Of a DNA stretch of 64,000 bases, positions 13,335 through 27,159 are shown in pieces (position 1 is the stretch's first letter; the number at the start of each line of letters is the position of its first letter). The translations under genes and the position numbers were made by a program. This stretch comes from Callipepla californica brunnescens (taxonomy: Eukaryota; Chordata; Aves; Galliformes; Odontophoridae): NCBI GenBank assembly GCA_023055505.1, contig JALIRH010000038.1, positions 5,402,327 through 5,466,326 of the forward strand, in the 5' to 3' direction. The notes below the pieces were generated by a model, which did not search any database, was not told the DNA's origin, and saw nothing but the letters and a program-made list of their open reading frames with translations.

Positions 13335-14549
13335 AGGAAGTAGCCAATAATATCAACAACCTATTTCTCACAGAAAAAGGAGGACAAGCTGACAACCTGT
13401 GGTGTTACCCCCTCTAGAAGTCCAGATGTAATTTCAGTAGCTACTTAAACCAATTTAAGATTCAGAGGAGCAGTGCAATGGTAGTCAGAAACAGAAAAAA
13501 ATAAGAATAGAAATTAAAAAGTTTGTGTAAAAAATGTTATTGTGTTATTAATAATATTAAGGCAAGTTGTTCTCACTGCATTTTTATTTATTCTTTTTTT
13601 CTGTAAAATTAGATGTAGATTAAAAAGAAACCTTAAATTAAACTGTTAAATATCAGTTGAACAAGAAATAAATTAATGGTTATATGTATATATTTGTATG
13701 GAATGCTTCATCTTTGTTTGTAAGAAAAAGTTTGATGAGCTAGTGAAAGCAATCAGTTGAATTTGCAAATCAATTTAATCCAGCTTGAATACTTTTGGCC
13801 AGTATGAAACAGTCATAGTAGAAAAATGAAGATGCCAGTGGCATTTTACAACTATGGAAGGAGTTCTGGATAAAATAATGGTATTTCTAGTGAGAAAGTC
13901 ACAAATACAAATATCTCAATATTTGGAGATGCAGTAAGGGAAACTATACATGCATACCTCATCCTTATTCAAAGTAATTTTAAAAAGGAATTTTCAATGC
14001 ATAAATGTGGATTTTTAAACATTTTTAGTTTGTCTCTATTTTATTAGAGAAAGAATAACGTACAAAGTAAAATCATGCAGATATAAAACAATTTGAAAAT
14101 AAGAAATCACCCCCTTTAAGCAGCTATGAGCAACTATTCTAGTTCCACATTCTTTGGAAATGTCATTTTTTTTTCTTTTTTCCTCATCTTTCTTCAAGTT
14201 CTCAACCACACGACAGGTAGATGGTGACTGATGACAGCAGAGAAGCCAAAGGAACTCTGAAAATATTTCTGTTTAATGTGGCTGGAACAGTGACACAGCC
14301 TTTTGAACATTTTGATATCCCTCACTAGCTGACATTCTCCTTAAAAAAAATCCCTGTCAACTGAGGCATCTGACACATGGACTAAAAGTCATGAGATTCA
14401 GATCATCATCATATGATCCACTGAATGCCTGATTGCACTGTAAATGACAATACACACCTGAATGTCACGACAATGGAGCACTGAAGGAACACAACATCCA
14501 AGCGTGAGGCTTTGAACATTTAGTCATTGATACATTCCCATTTTCTTCA
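13335..14549. other. Non-coding stretch, nothing recognised
   Basis: AT-rich spacer between the CR1 cluster and the polypurine satellite. No gene, RNA or transposon seen. Confidence 0.5.
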
Positions 14550-15171
<622 letters not shown>

Positions 15172-18100
15172 TTTGGTTTGTCTTGTATTCCTGGAGGGTC
15201 ATTTAGCAGTTGTACAATGTCCAGCACTGATAAATCTCTCAAGTACTGTAGCTGGGTAAAATAAATCTCCTATCTCTTTGGGGAAATTACAATAGCTGGA
15301 AATGCTGGTAGTGAGGGAGAATTTTATGTGGTGCCACAAATGGATTCGCAGGCACTGATGATCAGGCAGCAATTGCTGAATGCAATCAAATACCCACTTA
15401 ACATGGGCAGAGCTCTGCACTGTATAAATAGAATTAATCTAGCAGTGCAGACTTTCTGGACAGTTAAAATGAACCACATTTATGCTATTAACTATATTTG
15501 TATCCAGACAGGTATGTGTGGAATAAGATTTCTTTTCTTCTTGATTCCAGTTAAGAAAGTTCAAGACTTTGCAGGCAAAGAAGGTTCAAGCCTTTGGAGA
15601 CAGGGAACAAAGTTTGAGTAAGCCATTTCACTATTGGTTTTTATAGTAAAAACAGGGTCTTTGGGACTGTTTGTAGAGAGAGTAATGTAAAGAAAGGGCT
15701 GAAATGCAGTAGTTGCTTACACTATATCGCTGATAAATGTAGGAATTAAATATGACATTCAAAATGGCAGTTACCATGGTCTATGCCATTTCATACTTAA
15801 AATATAAGACAAATATAGGAAAAAATAATATGGGTTATCCTTCCTATTCTTTTCTTAATCCTATCTTCTCCTAACCGAACCTATCATATCCTAATGTATT
15901 CCATCCTTCATGTTGTCCCTTTCCTGCGAGAAAAAGCATCTTAGTATAGTATCCACAAAAATAATATAACAAACTGAAAGCCACTGTGTCCTGGCATGCT
16001 GAGGTATTATCTAAGCCAACAGGAGAAAAATTAGTTTTCCTTTTAAAAGTTCATTTTGCAGTTGAATACTTCAAGCATTTTATTTTATTATATATTTTCA
16101 AGTACATTATTTTATTACTTATAAGCATTTACAATCTGAATCATTATATTCCTCTGCTGCCTATAGGAGTGCAGAGCAACAAAGCTTCACATCTGGGATG
16201 TTCATGAGCAAGGGGGAACAAACTTCAACCTTTGACTTTTGGGTGAAAACACAGTCTAGTCAAGACATTTAAAGTGTCCTAGTGTCTGTTGTGGTTGGTA
16301 TGTTCCGGTGTTTCTCCTGAAAGATGGATAGAGGCCAAATCTTCCAGATAAATGTACTAAATGAATTTATCTCCCAGATTAATGTGAGTATGAATCATTT
16401 TCATGTGAACTCTTGGCTAATGAATAAGTAATTACTGAAATATGTATTTGAAGTTGAGTGGGAAACAAGGAGAACTGCAGCACCTATGCCAATTTCACTG
16501 CGTGACTCAGTTTATCCATTTATAAAATGAGGGCAATTATGTGTTGAAAGCTTACATTTATGATCTTTGAAAAGACTCCCAAGATCCTTAGTCAGAAAGC
16601 AGCACACAGAGAGAATTTCTTTCTTATTCTGAATTCTATTTTAAAAATTTTTTGAAAATGTTTCTGATAAAATGAATTTCACAAAAAAATTTCCTATTGA
16701 AGATATTTTTTCTTTCCTAATGTTATATTTGGTGTTTGGTTACAACTAATGTTGAAAAGTTTGAATTCTGGAAAAAGAAATTTTGATTTTTTACTTTTTT
16801 TTTTTTGTCGGGGGGGCGGGGGGGTGTGGGGAGGTGGGGAAGTGTTAGTATTCTAACAGCTCTCACCAGCAATACAGGTAAGAGCCTATAAGACTTTCTG
16901 TTATAAACCAGGATTTTCAGGATTAATATATCAGCTTTTTAAAATCCCATTTGGTTAAAACTTGTCATACAAGCTGTCAACCTATTTCTAATATTTTTTT
17001 CCTAAAAGAAAATGGATTAAAAACTTTAAAATTTCTTTAGACGTGAACCAGTATCCAGAATGGATGCTTTTTTTTTTTTTTTTTTGTTGACATGCTTTTC
17101 TTTCATCAGATGAAGCTAGAAAAACTGTCAGATACATTTGCAACAATGCACACAATCACTATGATGTGATATAGAAATTTAAGGGGTAAAATCTGCATAA
17201 AATGGCCCACATATGCTTTCTAACTCTCTTGTCTGATGGCTGAATAGTAGATTAATGAAAAGATTAATGAAGTAGTCTTGCAGCCTCTTAATGTGGATTT
17301 TACAGGATGCTAGTTAAAAGGATTGTATTTAGTAACTGGAAAGACTGATTGCAACCTGCATTACTGAAACCACATGAATCACTGAATTAGCATATAGGAT
17401 CGAGACAACAAGCGATTTTAAAGGTATTTAAAATCATTTCTTGATTGATTAAGTTCTTCTCCTGAGCAAGAGCATTTTGCTTAACGTCAGTGAATATGAA
17501 AAGCACAGTCTCATTCCTCAAGAGCTACTTAGTCCTCTCTTTTTCTTACCCAAGCAGATAGCTACAAAAGGAAACCACTTCAGCATCACCAGCTTTCACA
17601 CTAAGATAGAAGAGCTTTGAGAAGGTACTCTGCTATTCAAAGTTAATGAAGTACTAAAAAAAAAAAAAAAACAGGACTGTAGAAACACATTACAGTACAG
17701 GAAATGGCTGTTGGTATTTCAGCAACAGATCCGAGTTATATCTACCATAGCAGTCAGCACAGGAAATCAGTTTGTAGACAGCTGTCCTCTTCTGAGAGAT
17801 CTAACAGTGTGCTGACAAATCCCTGTCCCACTGGCAGTAGTGTCATGGCTATATTCTGACCCTACTGGTCTCACAGGATCAGAGCCTGGGACCACTTCCC
17901 CTCTGTCTTCCCTGCTGCAAGTCTAATCGGCAGGTTAAAATAAAAATTTGTAGAACTTCTGAGGCATAGCACTACCAAACACATCTGTGTACAAATGCAA
18001 ATGTTTGCATGCTCATGTGTGGACATGCTTGTGTATGTTCATCCAATTTTAGGTAGTGACAAAGGAGCCTGCCTTCCCTTCTCTCTGTCAGACCACCCTA

Positions 18101-21100
18101 ATTCAAGAGCTCCTCTCTTGCCCTTGCTTGTGGGTTTTGCTTTTGTTTTGTTGGTTTTGCTTTTACTGTTGAATACCCACAGACTGCAAGGTTTAGAAGG
18201 CAGGTGGAGGGAGAAAAAGCTGGGGAGTACAAGAGCAGCACATAAATGTTGATTTCACAAGGGTAGTTGGATATTCATTAGAAACATATTTATAGCCACT
18301 CCCTATGCACATACTTATTAAATTGGTCACACATTTTTTTGCTGCTGTTTGCTAAACATGCTGTTGGGTTTTACTGAATACCTATCAGTTAATTCCCAAA
18401 TGGTGTTCTGCTTCAATTGAACCTAAGTTCTTAACCATATGCTGCATGCTACAATGTTAATTGGAAATATTTATAGCACTAAATTGTGGATAACCATTTG
18501 TTTTCCATATGTACCAGTTATTTAACTTATTTTTTGACATAAGTAACATTTTGTAACATAAGAAAATCTGGAGATTGCCTTTTTATGTACTTCTTTAGAT
18601 GCTAATGTATTTATTCAATTTCTTTTCTCTCCTATTTCCAGAGCTAAAGGAGATTCAAAGGCAGAGGTGACTCAGTGAGACCTAGGAATACACAGCGTCT
18701 TCCATCTGAGTGTGAAGTGACTTCTATCCAACATGTGGCCTTGAGCAATGCGGCTTGTTGCTTTCCTTCCTACCCCCTACCCCCTTAAATGCAGCTTAGT
18801 TTGAGGTTTCATAAAACCGTTGCAAGTCTTTGAAATGTCATGAAAGAAAAATATTGCAGAACTTCACTGAAATTGGAATGGCAATTACACTGTAAATAGC
18901 TGGAGAGAGGCATTTTGGTGCTGAAATGGCAATATCAGTTTTGTTCTGATATTTTACTTAAAATAAATTGTTTTTTACAGATAGAGCTGTCTCTTCCCAT
19001 ACAGCTATTTAAATAATTTCTCTGTAACCCATTGTGGAAAGAGCATTTTCTGAGCTCACTCTCTATATTTCATGCCATGTTAAATGCATTTTAATGATGG
19101 GTTCCAGTCTTTCCTATTCCATTTTAAAGTAAATATAAAACAAATTTCAAGCAGAATAATAAAAACAACAAAGTTTTTCTTTTCCCCAAGAACTGAAATT
19201 TAAAGGACTTTATTATTCTAAAACCTACAGTATATTTAACATGTCTGTAATTGCATTTGTACTAGTGAGGCATCACAAAGAGACTTCAGTGTGAAAGAGC
19301 TCTCAGTTCAGTTTCATCCAAATCTGTAGAAAAGTGATTTACATCCAGATTAATTTTCTGTCTCACAACTGACATTGTTATTTGGTACTGTATAATACGG
19401 ATCCTTCCAAAAGAGAGTTCTACTTGGAGTTACACAAAGTTACACTGAGGACGCAAAACAGTGAAGAATTAGCTTCTCTTCATCTAATGCATAGAACATT
19501 TGTTAGATTAATCTAAGTCTCTCTTGTACTTCTTTTTCCTTACTCTCTGAAATCCTTGCCAAAATCTCTCATTGCATAATTTAAATTCTCTAAGCCAAAT
19601 TAAAACATCATCCATTATAAACTCTGAAAACTTTCTAGCTCACTTAGATCTACCCAATTAATCTCAGAAATATCTTGGGAGTAAAACTTCCACTGAAGTG
19701 TATTCATTGAAATGAGTAACATCCAAATAGCGACTTTTAACCTGAATTTACTGAGCACTCCTTTCCAAACGCCATCTAACATTTTTCCCTGGTCAAACCC
19801 ATCTGAGACGTCTTCAGAAGCTTTAGTTAGACAACATGTGCATTTTCTGGCTTTGTTTGAACATCGTTCTTTGTCTTTATGCTTTCAGATCATGGCAGTA
19901 GGACTTATTTTTTCAGACATTCCTTTTTGTCATGATATCATAAACTTTATCATTTCTTTTATTATATCATCTCATAAATAAGTGTGATTTTATTTGTGGA
20001 TGAGTCACTAACATCTCCTGATTTATCTGTCCTGATGTGCTGGCTTTTGTCTGCACCTTATCAGCCTTAAAGGTAGTTAGGGATTGATTCTCTGCCTCCT
20101 GCTGATAAAAATACATTTTGAACCAGCTATATGGTTCTGCAGTATTCTCTGGTACATATTAGTTCCTCTTGCATGCTTGCATCCTCTGAGCTTTGGCATT
20201 CATGTTGTTTCACTCTTCTTGCCTTTTTTTGTTCATTCAAAATCCCCTTGTGCAGGGATGAAAGCAACAGCCCCCTACAGCCTCACACACTGTATTCCAC
20301 TGATATAAGCGCTGTGCTATTTGCTTATGCCTGAGAACTTATATAAACTTTTAACTCTCAGCAAAACTGTGTCATTCACATATGCATAAACATAGAAGCA
20401 TGTTAGAGAAGCAGAAAAGAAGGCTTTTTTATCAGCAAGAATACTTGATGAGTTACAAAATTTGTATATATATTTATTTTCTGTGCTGCTACCTCTTTTT
20501 CTTCCTTTACTAAAGGTAATTTTCCTGAGTCCAATACTTGAAGGAGACTCTGTATAGTCTCTCAGATGGAAATTATGCATAAAATATTGAAATTCTACAG
20601 GAATATTTGTTGAGGAATTTTCTTTGGAAATCCTGGTTATTTTCAGGATGAAATTCCTCACTATAAATGAACATAACTTCTGAGTATAACACCGTGCTAC
20701 ATGTATTAATACTACAATATTGCAGAATAAAATAGAAACGTAAAAATTTCCTGTTTTTTTTTTATTATTATTATTATTATAGCAGTCTGGATCTTTTGCA
20801 GATATTTTTCTTCTGTTATTTAAAATCTTAAACTCACACGACCACAGACAATCCATTTTTTTCCCCCTTCCTCTCTGCCTCTTTCTTTTCCAGAAGTTTC
20901 TGACCCTTTTATTAACAGACTAGATAACAAAAAAGTACACCGATGTGTCTGCCTTCAGGAAACTCACATGCAATCTATGAACAGTTATTTATCCTTTGAT
21001 GTTATTAGGTTAAAGCAAATATCTTTCTGTCAAATCTGCAATTTTTGAGATCAAATTAAATCTACACATTATTTATATCTGACACCCAATCTAACTCTCT

Positions 21101-22047
21101 TCAACTTCCAGAATTTTCAGGTATATATGTGATGTACATAGGGACAAAGCATAAACTGCAGCCTTGGTTTTTTGCTTTTTGTTTTCTGTGGTTTTTTTTT
21201 CCAAAGACTACGTTTTAAAATAATTTTTGAATTGCTGATACGTAATCTAAAATTGTTCAAGTCCACCATTTCATCTGAATATTGAAGATTAATGTTAAAG
21301 GATGTAGTTAGTCACGGGATATGAGATGCATAGTTTTATCCTGTCAATGTTGTGAGCAAGAATCTAAAAAAAGATTGTCAAGATATGAGAGAATAAAGCA
21401 CACTTGTCCCAAATACATATAATTATTATTCTAACCGCCACAACAATATTTTAGAAACTTCATTTTTATTTCCTTATTGTAAACAAATTATTTTTTTAAA
21501 GTGAGACCAATTCCCTAACCACAGTCATGGTATTTTAATAATGGTTATATCTTAGTGTCTTCACTGAAGATTAACTCAGGCAAATAGTGCTCATAAGCAG
21601 TAGATAGACTTCATCATTGTTATCTCAACCCAGGGCTCAGACAGCCACTTCACTCCCGTCTGGCTCCATGGAGATGAGAGTGTAGATTTCCTTCTATCAA
21701 AGTTTTCCAAGCAATGATCAGCATTTACTGTGGTAAGCAGACTCAGTTCAGTTTTATTAAAAAAAAATCAAAAAATGAAAAAAATCAAAGCCTAAGTTTA
21801 ACTGATCTCCCCTTAAAAAGTAAAGATTGCATCAGAAGAAAGTACAGGAAATTAAATATATGTAAAACAAATAAACTTATAAAACATCATTACCTAGAAG
21901 GAAGCAGAACTTAATGTTTTTCTTTAGAAAATAATGCAATCTGCAGTAGTTCCAAAACAGCTATTTTAACTAGTAAATAACAAAACGAAATTTCTGAAGA
22001 CATAAACGGAATTGTAGGAGATAGTAAAGAGAGGGCTTAACTCAGTT
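15172..22047. other. AT-rich non-coding stretch with simple repeats
   Basis: No gene supported. It holds a degenerate CCTAT-type low-complexity patch near 15838-15925, a G-run motif at 16810-16839, T runs near 16794 and 17069, an A run near 17656 and a short (ATT)n near 20760-20780. The longest frame is 179 codons on the minus strand (20317-20856). Its asparagine/lysine run comes from the (ATT)n repeat, and I see no domain in it. Confidence 0.5.
16810..16839 (+). other. G-quadruplex-type motif
   Basis: Four G runs (7, 7, 4 and 4) are separated by loops of 1, 3 and 4 nt, directly after a run of 13 T. This fits the standard intramolecular G-quadruplex pattern on the + strand. It stands alone in AT-rich sequence. 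Confidence 0.8.
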
Positions 22048-22503
22048 GGAGGTACAAAAGGAAGCATTAGAAGGAAAAAAGAAAAGGCAATAAAAAGGCA
22101 GGGGAAGGCAAAACATGGAAAAGGAAAGGGAGAAGAAGGGAGAGTATTCTCAATCTTCTGGACTTTTTCACAGGATACTAATGCCCATTTATTCATAAAG
22201 GAGGTACAAAAGGAAGCATTAGAAGGAAAAAAGAAAAGGCAATAAAAAGGCAGGGGAAGGCAAAACATGGAAAAGGAAAGGGAGAAGAAGGGAGAGTATT
22301 CTCAATCTTCTGGACTTTTTCACAGGATACTAATGCCCATTTATTCATAAAGGAGGTACAAAAGGAAGCATTAGAAGGAAAAAAGAAAAGGCAATAAAAA
22401 GGCAGGGGAAGGCAAAACATGGAAAAGGAAAGGGAGAAGAAGGGAGAGTATTCTCAATCTTCTGGACTTTTTCACAGGATACTAATGCCCATTTATTCAT
22501 AAA
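22048..22503 (+). repeat. Three tandem copies of a 152-bp unit (minisatellite)
   Basis: Units run 22048-22199, 22200-22351 and 22352-22503, and appear identical over their full length. Each begins GGAGGTACAAAAGGAAGC, has about 95 purine-rich bases, then a non-repetitive half with TTCTGGACTTTTTCACAGG. GGAGG occurs at the first unit's start and again directly after the third unit, so the array is bounded by 5-bp microhomology. The unit length is not a multiple of 3 and no coding role is likely. Perfect identity points to a recent expansion or, less likely, an assembly error. Confidence 0.95.
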
Positions 22504-24069
22504 GGAGGCTCACAGATGAAGCTGGAAAGGAAATCACATCATACATGGCAGAAAGAGGGAAAAACATTTTCTTGACACTAAATCTGGTGGCTAGTTTATC
22601 CATAATAGTGTGTGTGAGGAAGTACGGCCAGTGGAGATAGCAGTGTACCAACAGTTTGTTCCTGCTGTTACTAACTTGTAGGTCTTCGTTAAAAAAAATG
22701 AAGAAGAAAATAAATAACAAAAAAAAATTGGAAAATCTTCACAGATAAAACTAAACTATTCAGAAGTGACAACTTCTTTGTTTATTACAGGCTACTACTG
22801 AATTTTTGGAAAAGTGGAATTGTTTTGTGGTATGCCTACTCTGATGTGCCAAATCCTTTCAAAGCAAAAGCAAAGCTTGTCTCCAGTATCACTGTAGAAT
22901 AAACCATTGTTCAGAAGAATACTTTTGATGGATTTCAATCTCTTGTGTACATGACAGCGAAGAAACTGGGAGATATCGGGCAGAAACAGGGAATTATCTT
23001 GTTTCCCAACGAAAAGAAAATTTTGGAGAAAAGGAGACATGGGATCTCTCTAGAATGAAACAGAGCAAAAGGAGACACACAGACTCCCCAGGAGTAGTGG
23101 TATGAGGTTTATCCTCATGGAAGATGTAGTTCAGATGAGAAGCAGAGCCCCTGGGGAGAAAGGGGCACAAAGTGCACAAACCATATCTCATGGGTCTCCA
23201 AGGGAGCTCAGCCAGCATAACTGAATGTCAAGCTAGCACAAAACATTTGATTTTAGTTTTCTCAACGGAGAAAAAGTAAAATCAATATTTTCAGGTAGGA
23301 AATTAGAAGAGAGCAGGGAATAAGAGGACATAAACCATTAGGAAATGGATATTTATTTGCCTGGACTTTGTTCATTTCCTCTGGAAAGTATATTATTTCT
23401 TTAATTTAATCAAAGATCTCTATCTAACTGTTGTAGAAGAAAAGATAGACAACAGCTTGTCGTAGAAACTGAGGCATAACCACACCTTGGATAAAGTAGA
23501 AAACAAGCTATTTTGCTTGATTATCTGCCAGTTGGGATTAGGCTGCTAAGATTAGGAGACTGAATAGATTAGGAGGATTGATGAAATTTAGGAGAAACTG
23601 ATTCTCTCCTGCTCTTGATCTGTAGTATTCTCAATGCTTATTCCCAGCTTGTCAGCCTGAGCACAAGATCTCTTTGAAACGAACACTAGAAGAAGATGAG
23701 GCATGTGTCCAGGGATGATATACTCCCTAAAGGTAGAATGGAAAAGCACAAATCAATCTTAACTTCCAGTGTCCTACACAACTATCTACACATGTTTTAG
23801 AAACATGACTTTGAATGCATGAACATACCCCAAAGAGCCCTTTCTGGGCACACAAAATATATCCTCAATGTCATGCTGTAAAACTACCATGATGTTTTAT
23901 GCAGTACAGCCTTCACATTATTTTGGACACTAGAACTTAAACACACAAACAAACAAAACAATCTTATCTCCTCCATTGATAATTGTGCCTCATAGACCCT
24001 TGACATTATTTGGGTTCCGTTTAAGAAAACAAATGCACACTTCAAATCCTATAAGCAATGTAGAGACTG
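22504..24069. other. Non-coding stretch, nothing recognised
   Basis: No gene or known repeat. Minus-strand frames of 74-81 codons lack motifs. Confidence 0.5.
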
Positions 24070-24237
24070 TAAAGGGAAGTTGAAAGGAAGGGAAAGGGAA
24101 GAAGAAGGGGGAATGGGGAAGGGAAAGGAAGAGAATATCAGGGGGGGAAGAGGAAGGGGAATGGGGAGGAGAACAAGAAGGGGAGAGGGAATGGGGAGAG
24201 GAAGGGAAAGGGGAAGGGGGAGGAAAAGGAAAAGAGG
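24070..24237 (+). repeat. Irregular purine-rich (G/A) low-complexity tract
   Basis: About 170 bases dominated by GGGAA, GGAAG and GGGGAATGGGG-type phrases with only a few pyrimidines. It is a decayed relative in style of the 14.6-kb satellite, but without a strict period. The minus-strand frame of 85 codons rich in Pro/Ser is a by-product. Confidence 0.85.
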
Positions 24238-26739
24238 TCACTAACAATGATGAAAGGTTAGATGAAAAAAAAAATCTAAGATCTCAATATAGATTGGACT
24301 GAAATTATCATCAATTTAATTGTTGGTCTCATGATTTTCTGAAAGTAGAGCAGTACTCAAAGCCTTAAGCAAGTAGTCTAAATGTGTATGAAGATGTACT
24401 TTCGCTGAAAAATATAGTTCTTTATCTTCAAGGTAGATCTATTAATATCAGTAGTTAAAGAATCTCAGATGCATGGTCAAACTTTCTCTGGTCTGCAAAA
24501 CTGAGCTTAAAATCTTATGAGTATTCATAACATTAATTACCTACATTTGCCTTGGTTACTAAAATTACCCTGTGGGCTGCAAATTTTTCCAGAGTGACAT
24601 GCAAAATTTGGATATCAGCTGTCTACTAGCTTTAACACCTACACAGAAAATTTCCATGATTTATTAGTTTCAGTCCTATCAATGGGATAAAATAGTACAG
24701 TCTTAAGCTTGTTGAAGAGGAACTATAGTTGGGCTCACACACCAGAATCAGAGCCAGACACAGCTTAATTTATAAATGACTGATTAATTTGGAGGTATAA
24801 ACCTGGATCTAGTCATCTTGTGGAATTATCAACTTTGAAGATGGTTTGCTATCTGAGTTGTGTTAACTGACCAAGTGCATCCTTAAATTCTTCTCCAGTT
24901 ACAAAATAAAACATACAAAGATCCTTTAAGTTAATGTTTTTAGTTCTCCTGTCAGACTGAAGTCAGATCTCTAACTAAAAATAGTCTTTGATCTGGCTTC
25001 AGAGAATCAGGATTTTTCTAAGACAATGTTTCTTTCTAAACCACAGTCTATAGTACTGATTTTTGTGTCTGTTTGAAACTCTGAGAATGGTTTCCATCTA
25101 CATAAACATAGGAACATAGGTGCATATGAGATGATCTAAGCTACCCAAATCTGTACTACAGCATTCCTTCCAGAAAGGTTTAGCTTTGCATTTTACCTTA
25201 CTGTCTATGTGGATATCTCGTATTTTCTATGGTATTTCAAACAGTAATAGATTCTTATATTTTGGTAACTGAGTCAAGAATTCAAAGGCTGAATCTAGCA
25301 AAAATGTGAAACAGAGGCTATGACCAAGTTATAATTTTTTTCCTTCATTTGGGTTTATTCTCTCACACATTGCACTGATGAAGTAGGAAAATGCCTAACG
25401 CCTCCAGAATGGGACGTTATCAAGGGGTATGAAATGATATTTAGTGTGATGTTTGTGTAAATTGTCTCTTCAATAATTCAAAAGACAGCAAAGTAATGCT
25501 CTTTAGGTTTCTGTTTGAGGAATCCTAGAGATTTTTGCTTGCTTGTTTGTTTGTTTGTTTTATTTCTTTGGGTTTATTCTTTGCTTGCTTATCTTTATTT
25601 TTTTTTTCTCATTCCATGCCTTTTTTTGGAAGGAAAATGTATTTCATCAGGATGAAAACATGGTGAAAAGTTGCCTTAGTGTTCCTGTAACAGAATCTGT
25701 AAAACTGCTGGCCTAATTCTACAGAGTTCTGAACTAAGTTTAGTCATGTACATAATATGCAAAGTAGGGTAAATATCAACCACTTCAAAATGACAGTATT
25801 TTACACCAAAATATCAATGATTCTGTACCAGTGTAAATCACAACCAAGGCAAAAAACAGCAGAAAATCTTTCTCTGTAAGTAATTACATGGGCTTAAAAT
25901 TGTACCCATCCTTGAAAAAAAATAATTGCTTTGGAGACAAATTCTGTTCAATGTTACGTGTCCTACCTCAAAAGCAGGGGAAATCTGAAGTCTCCACTAA
26001 CGTAAACTACACATTAACCATAGAAGACTAAGTGATTTTTTTCTCAAATATGCTTTAAAAAAAATTATATATGAACTAAAGGAAGGAAGAAAGAGATATA
26101 AAGTTTGGGTTTATGCAGTAATTCTTTTTTACTTGCTGATAAAAACACCAGAGATGTCAAGTCTGAATTTAAATGTGAATTTGTTATTTGTACTTATTTT
26201 GGAAACACGTATCTAACATGCAGATATGTACAAAAGAATATGTGTGTATATTTCTTTATTTTCTTAGTATTTCATTTTTATAAACATTTATTTTAATTTT
26301 TAAAAATATAAAATGAAAACAGTTTTGTTTACATGCAAAATTTTTGTTTTAAAATCATTCAGGGTGGAATACTTTGAATATTTCTAAAGTGTTTTTCCAA
26401 AATGGGTATGAAAGTAGATTTGTGAACCAAGAAGTGTGAAGAGAAAATCTTCTTATCTCTTTTGCGTAAATACATCTTCCAGACTGTTGTTGATCTCTGG
26501 CTGTCAGCAGGTGAATAGAGTTGTTATTTTTTTTTTTAAATAGAATTTTAAAAGACTTATTAAAAAGAAAAGATTTCCAGAGATGAAATGGACAAGGGTA
26601 TGTTAGGAGAGAATGGATACAGACAGTGAATTGAATTTGTTAAAAGAGTAAGAATGCTAACTTCTAAAATTACTCTAACTGGGACACTTGCCTAAGGCAA
26701 CAGTAGCATGGAATAACTTGAAAGAGGGAAATGAACAAC
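24238..26739. other. AT-rich host flank upstream of the provirus
   Basis: No gene supported. Weak simple repeats occur, such as TTGC/TTGT units near 25540-25562. A phrase ACCAGTGTAAATCA near 25830 resembles worn amniote-wide repeats but is too short to call. This region is the pre-insertion locus on the 5' side. Confidence 0.5.
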
Positions 26740-26744
26740 AACAA
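26740..26744 (+). other. Target-site duplication, 5' copy (AACAA)
   Basis: Five bases directly before the LTR's TG match the five directly after the 3' LTR's CA (32896-32900). A 5-bp duplication is what class III (ERV-L) integrase usually makes. It shows that the two LTRs belong to one insertion event. Confidence 0.9.
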
Positions 26745-26831
26745 TGTTGTGGTTTTGTGGTTTTGATGCCGGTATTCCACATCAGAACATCATGCAGGCC
26801 GTTAAGGAGTTAATGCTGTGGGAGCAGGGGA

Positions 26832-26838
26832 GGGGCGG
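26832..26838 (+). promoter_or_regulatory. GC box (Sp1-type) in 5' LTR
   Basis: GGGGCGG within a CpG-rich part of the LTR. It is repeated in the 3' LTR at 32546-32552. This is a plausible core-promoter element because no TATA box is visible nearby. Its function is inferred. Confidence 0.5.
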
Positions 26839-26911
26839 AGCTCCGCACCGGACGGGAGGCCCGCGCTTTTTGGGGTGGCGCGCGCTCTCCGAGCGGCTGT
26901 GAGGAGTTCAG

Positions 26912-26917
26912 CACGTG
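26912..26917 (+). promoter_or_regulatory. E-box CACGTG in 5' LTR
   Basis: A perfect palindromic CACGTG just upstream of CGACGTAAG, which also resembles a C/EBP-CREB half-site. The same site is at 32626-32631 in the 3' LTR. It could bind bHLH-zipper factors (MYC/MAX/USF type). This is inference only. Confidence 0.4.
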
Positions 26918-26921
26918 CGAC

Positions 26922-27040
26922 GTAAGCTCCCAGTTTTCTGGTTTGGAAATTTTGTCTCTCTCTCTCAATTGTTCGATTTTATTAGATTTAGTAAAGTTAC
27001 CGTTCCTTCTCAGATCGTGCCGTTGTGTTTTTCTTTACAG
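26922..27040 (+). other. Candidate intron inside the LTR
   Basis: A donor-like GAC|GTAAGC and an acceptor-like TTTTTCTTTACAG|ACC lie 119 bp apart, with a pyrimidine-rich tract before the acceptor. A second, weaker acceptor (TTCCTTCTCAG) lies within it at about 27003-27013. If used, splicing would remove part of the leader before gag. The same sites recur in the 3' LTR (+5714). No transcript evidence is available here. Confidence 0.35.
26990..26995 (+). terminator. Possible weak poly(A) signal AGTAAA in LTR
   Basis: There is no AATAAA in the LTR. AGTAAA is a known minor variant, followed about 25-40 bp later by GT/T-rich GTTGTGTTTTTC, as a downstream element would be. In the 3' LTR it lies at 32704-32709. 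If correct, the R/U5 boundary is near 27010-27015. Confidence 0.35.
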
Positions 27041-27159
27041 ACCCTCAATCCCCTCTGTTTCCCCTCCCCCTGGAGCGCGCGGCTCTGCTGAGGCGGCCGC
27101 GCGGCAGTTTTTTTTTCCTCTCCCTTTCTTTTTCCCTTCTCGGTTCCCCCTTGGGTTAC

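Noticed and set aside
20317..20856. 179-codon minus-strand frame
   Set aside because: Longest frame outside repeats, but AT-rich, with an Asn/Lys run from an (ATT)n microsatellite and no domain or splice context. Considered chance.
22048..22503. Possible CRISPR-like array
   Set aside because: Units of 152 bp are directly adjacent with no variable spacers, in a vertebrate genome.
25690..25850. Possible old amniote repeat near ACCAGTGTAAATCA
   Set aside because: Too short and too diverged to support a call.
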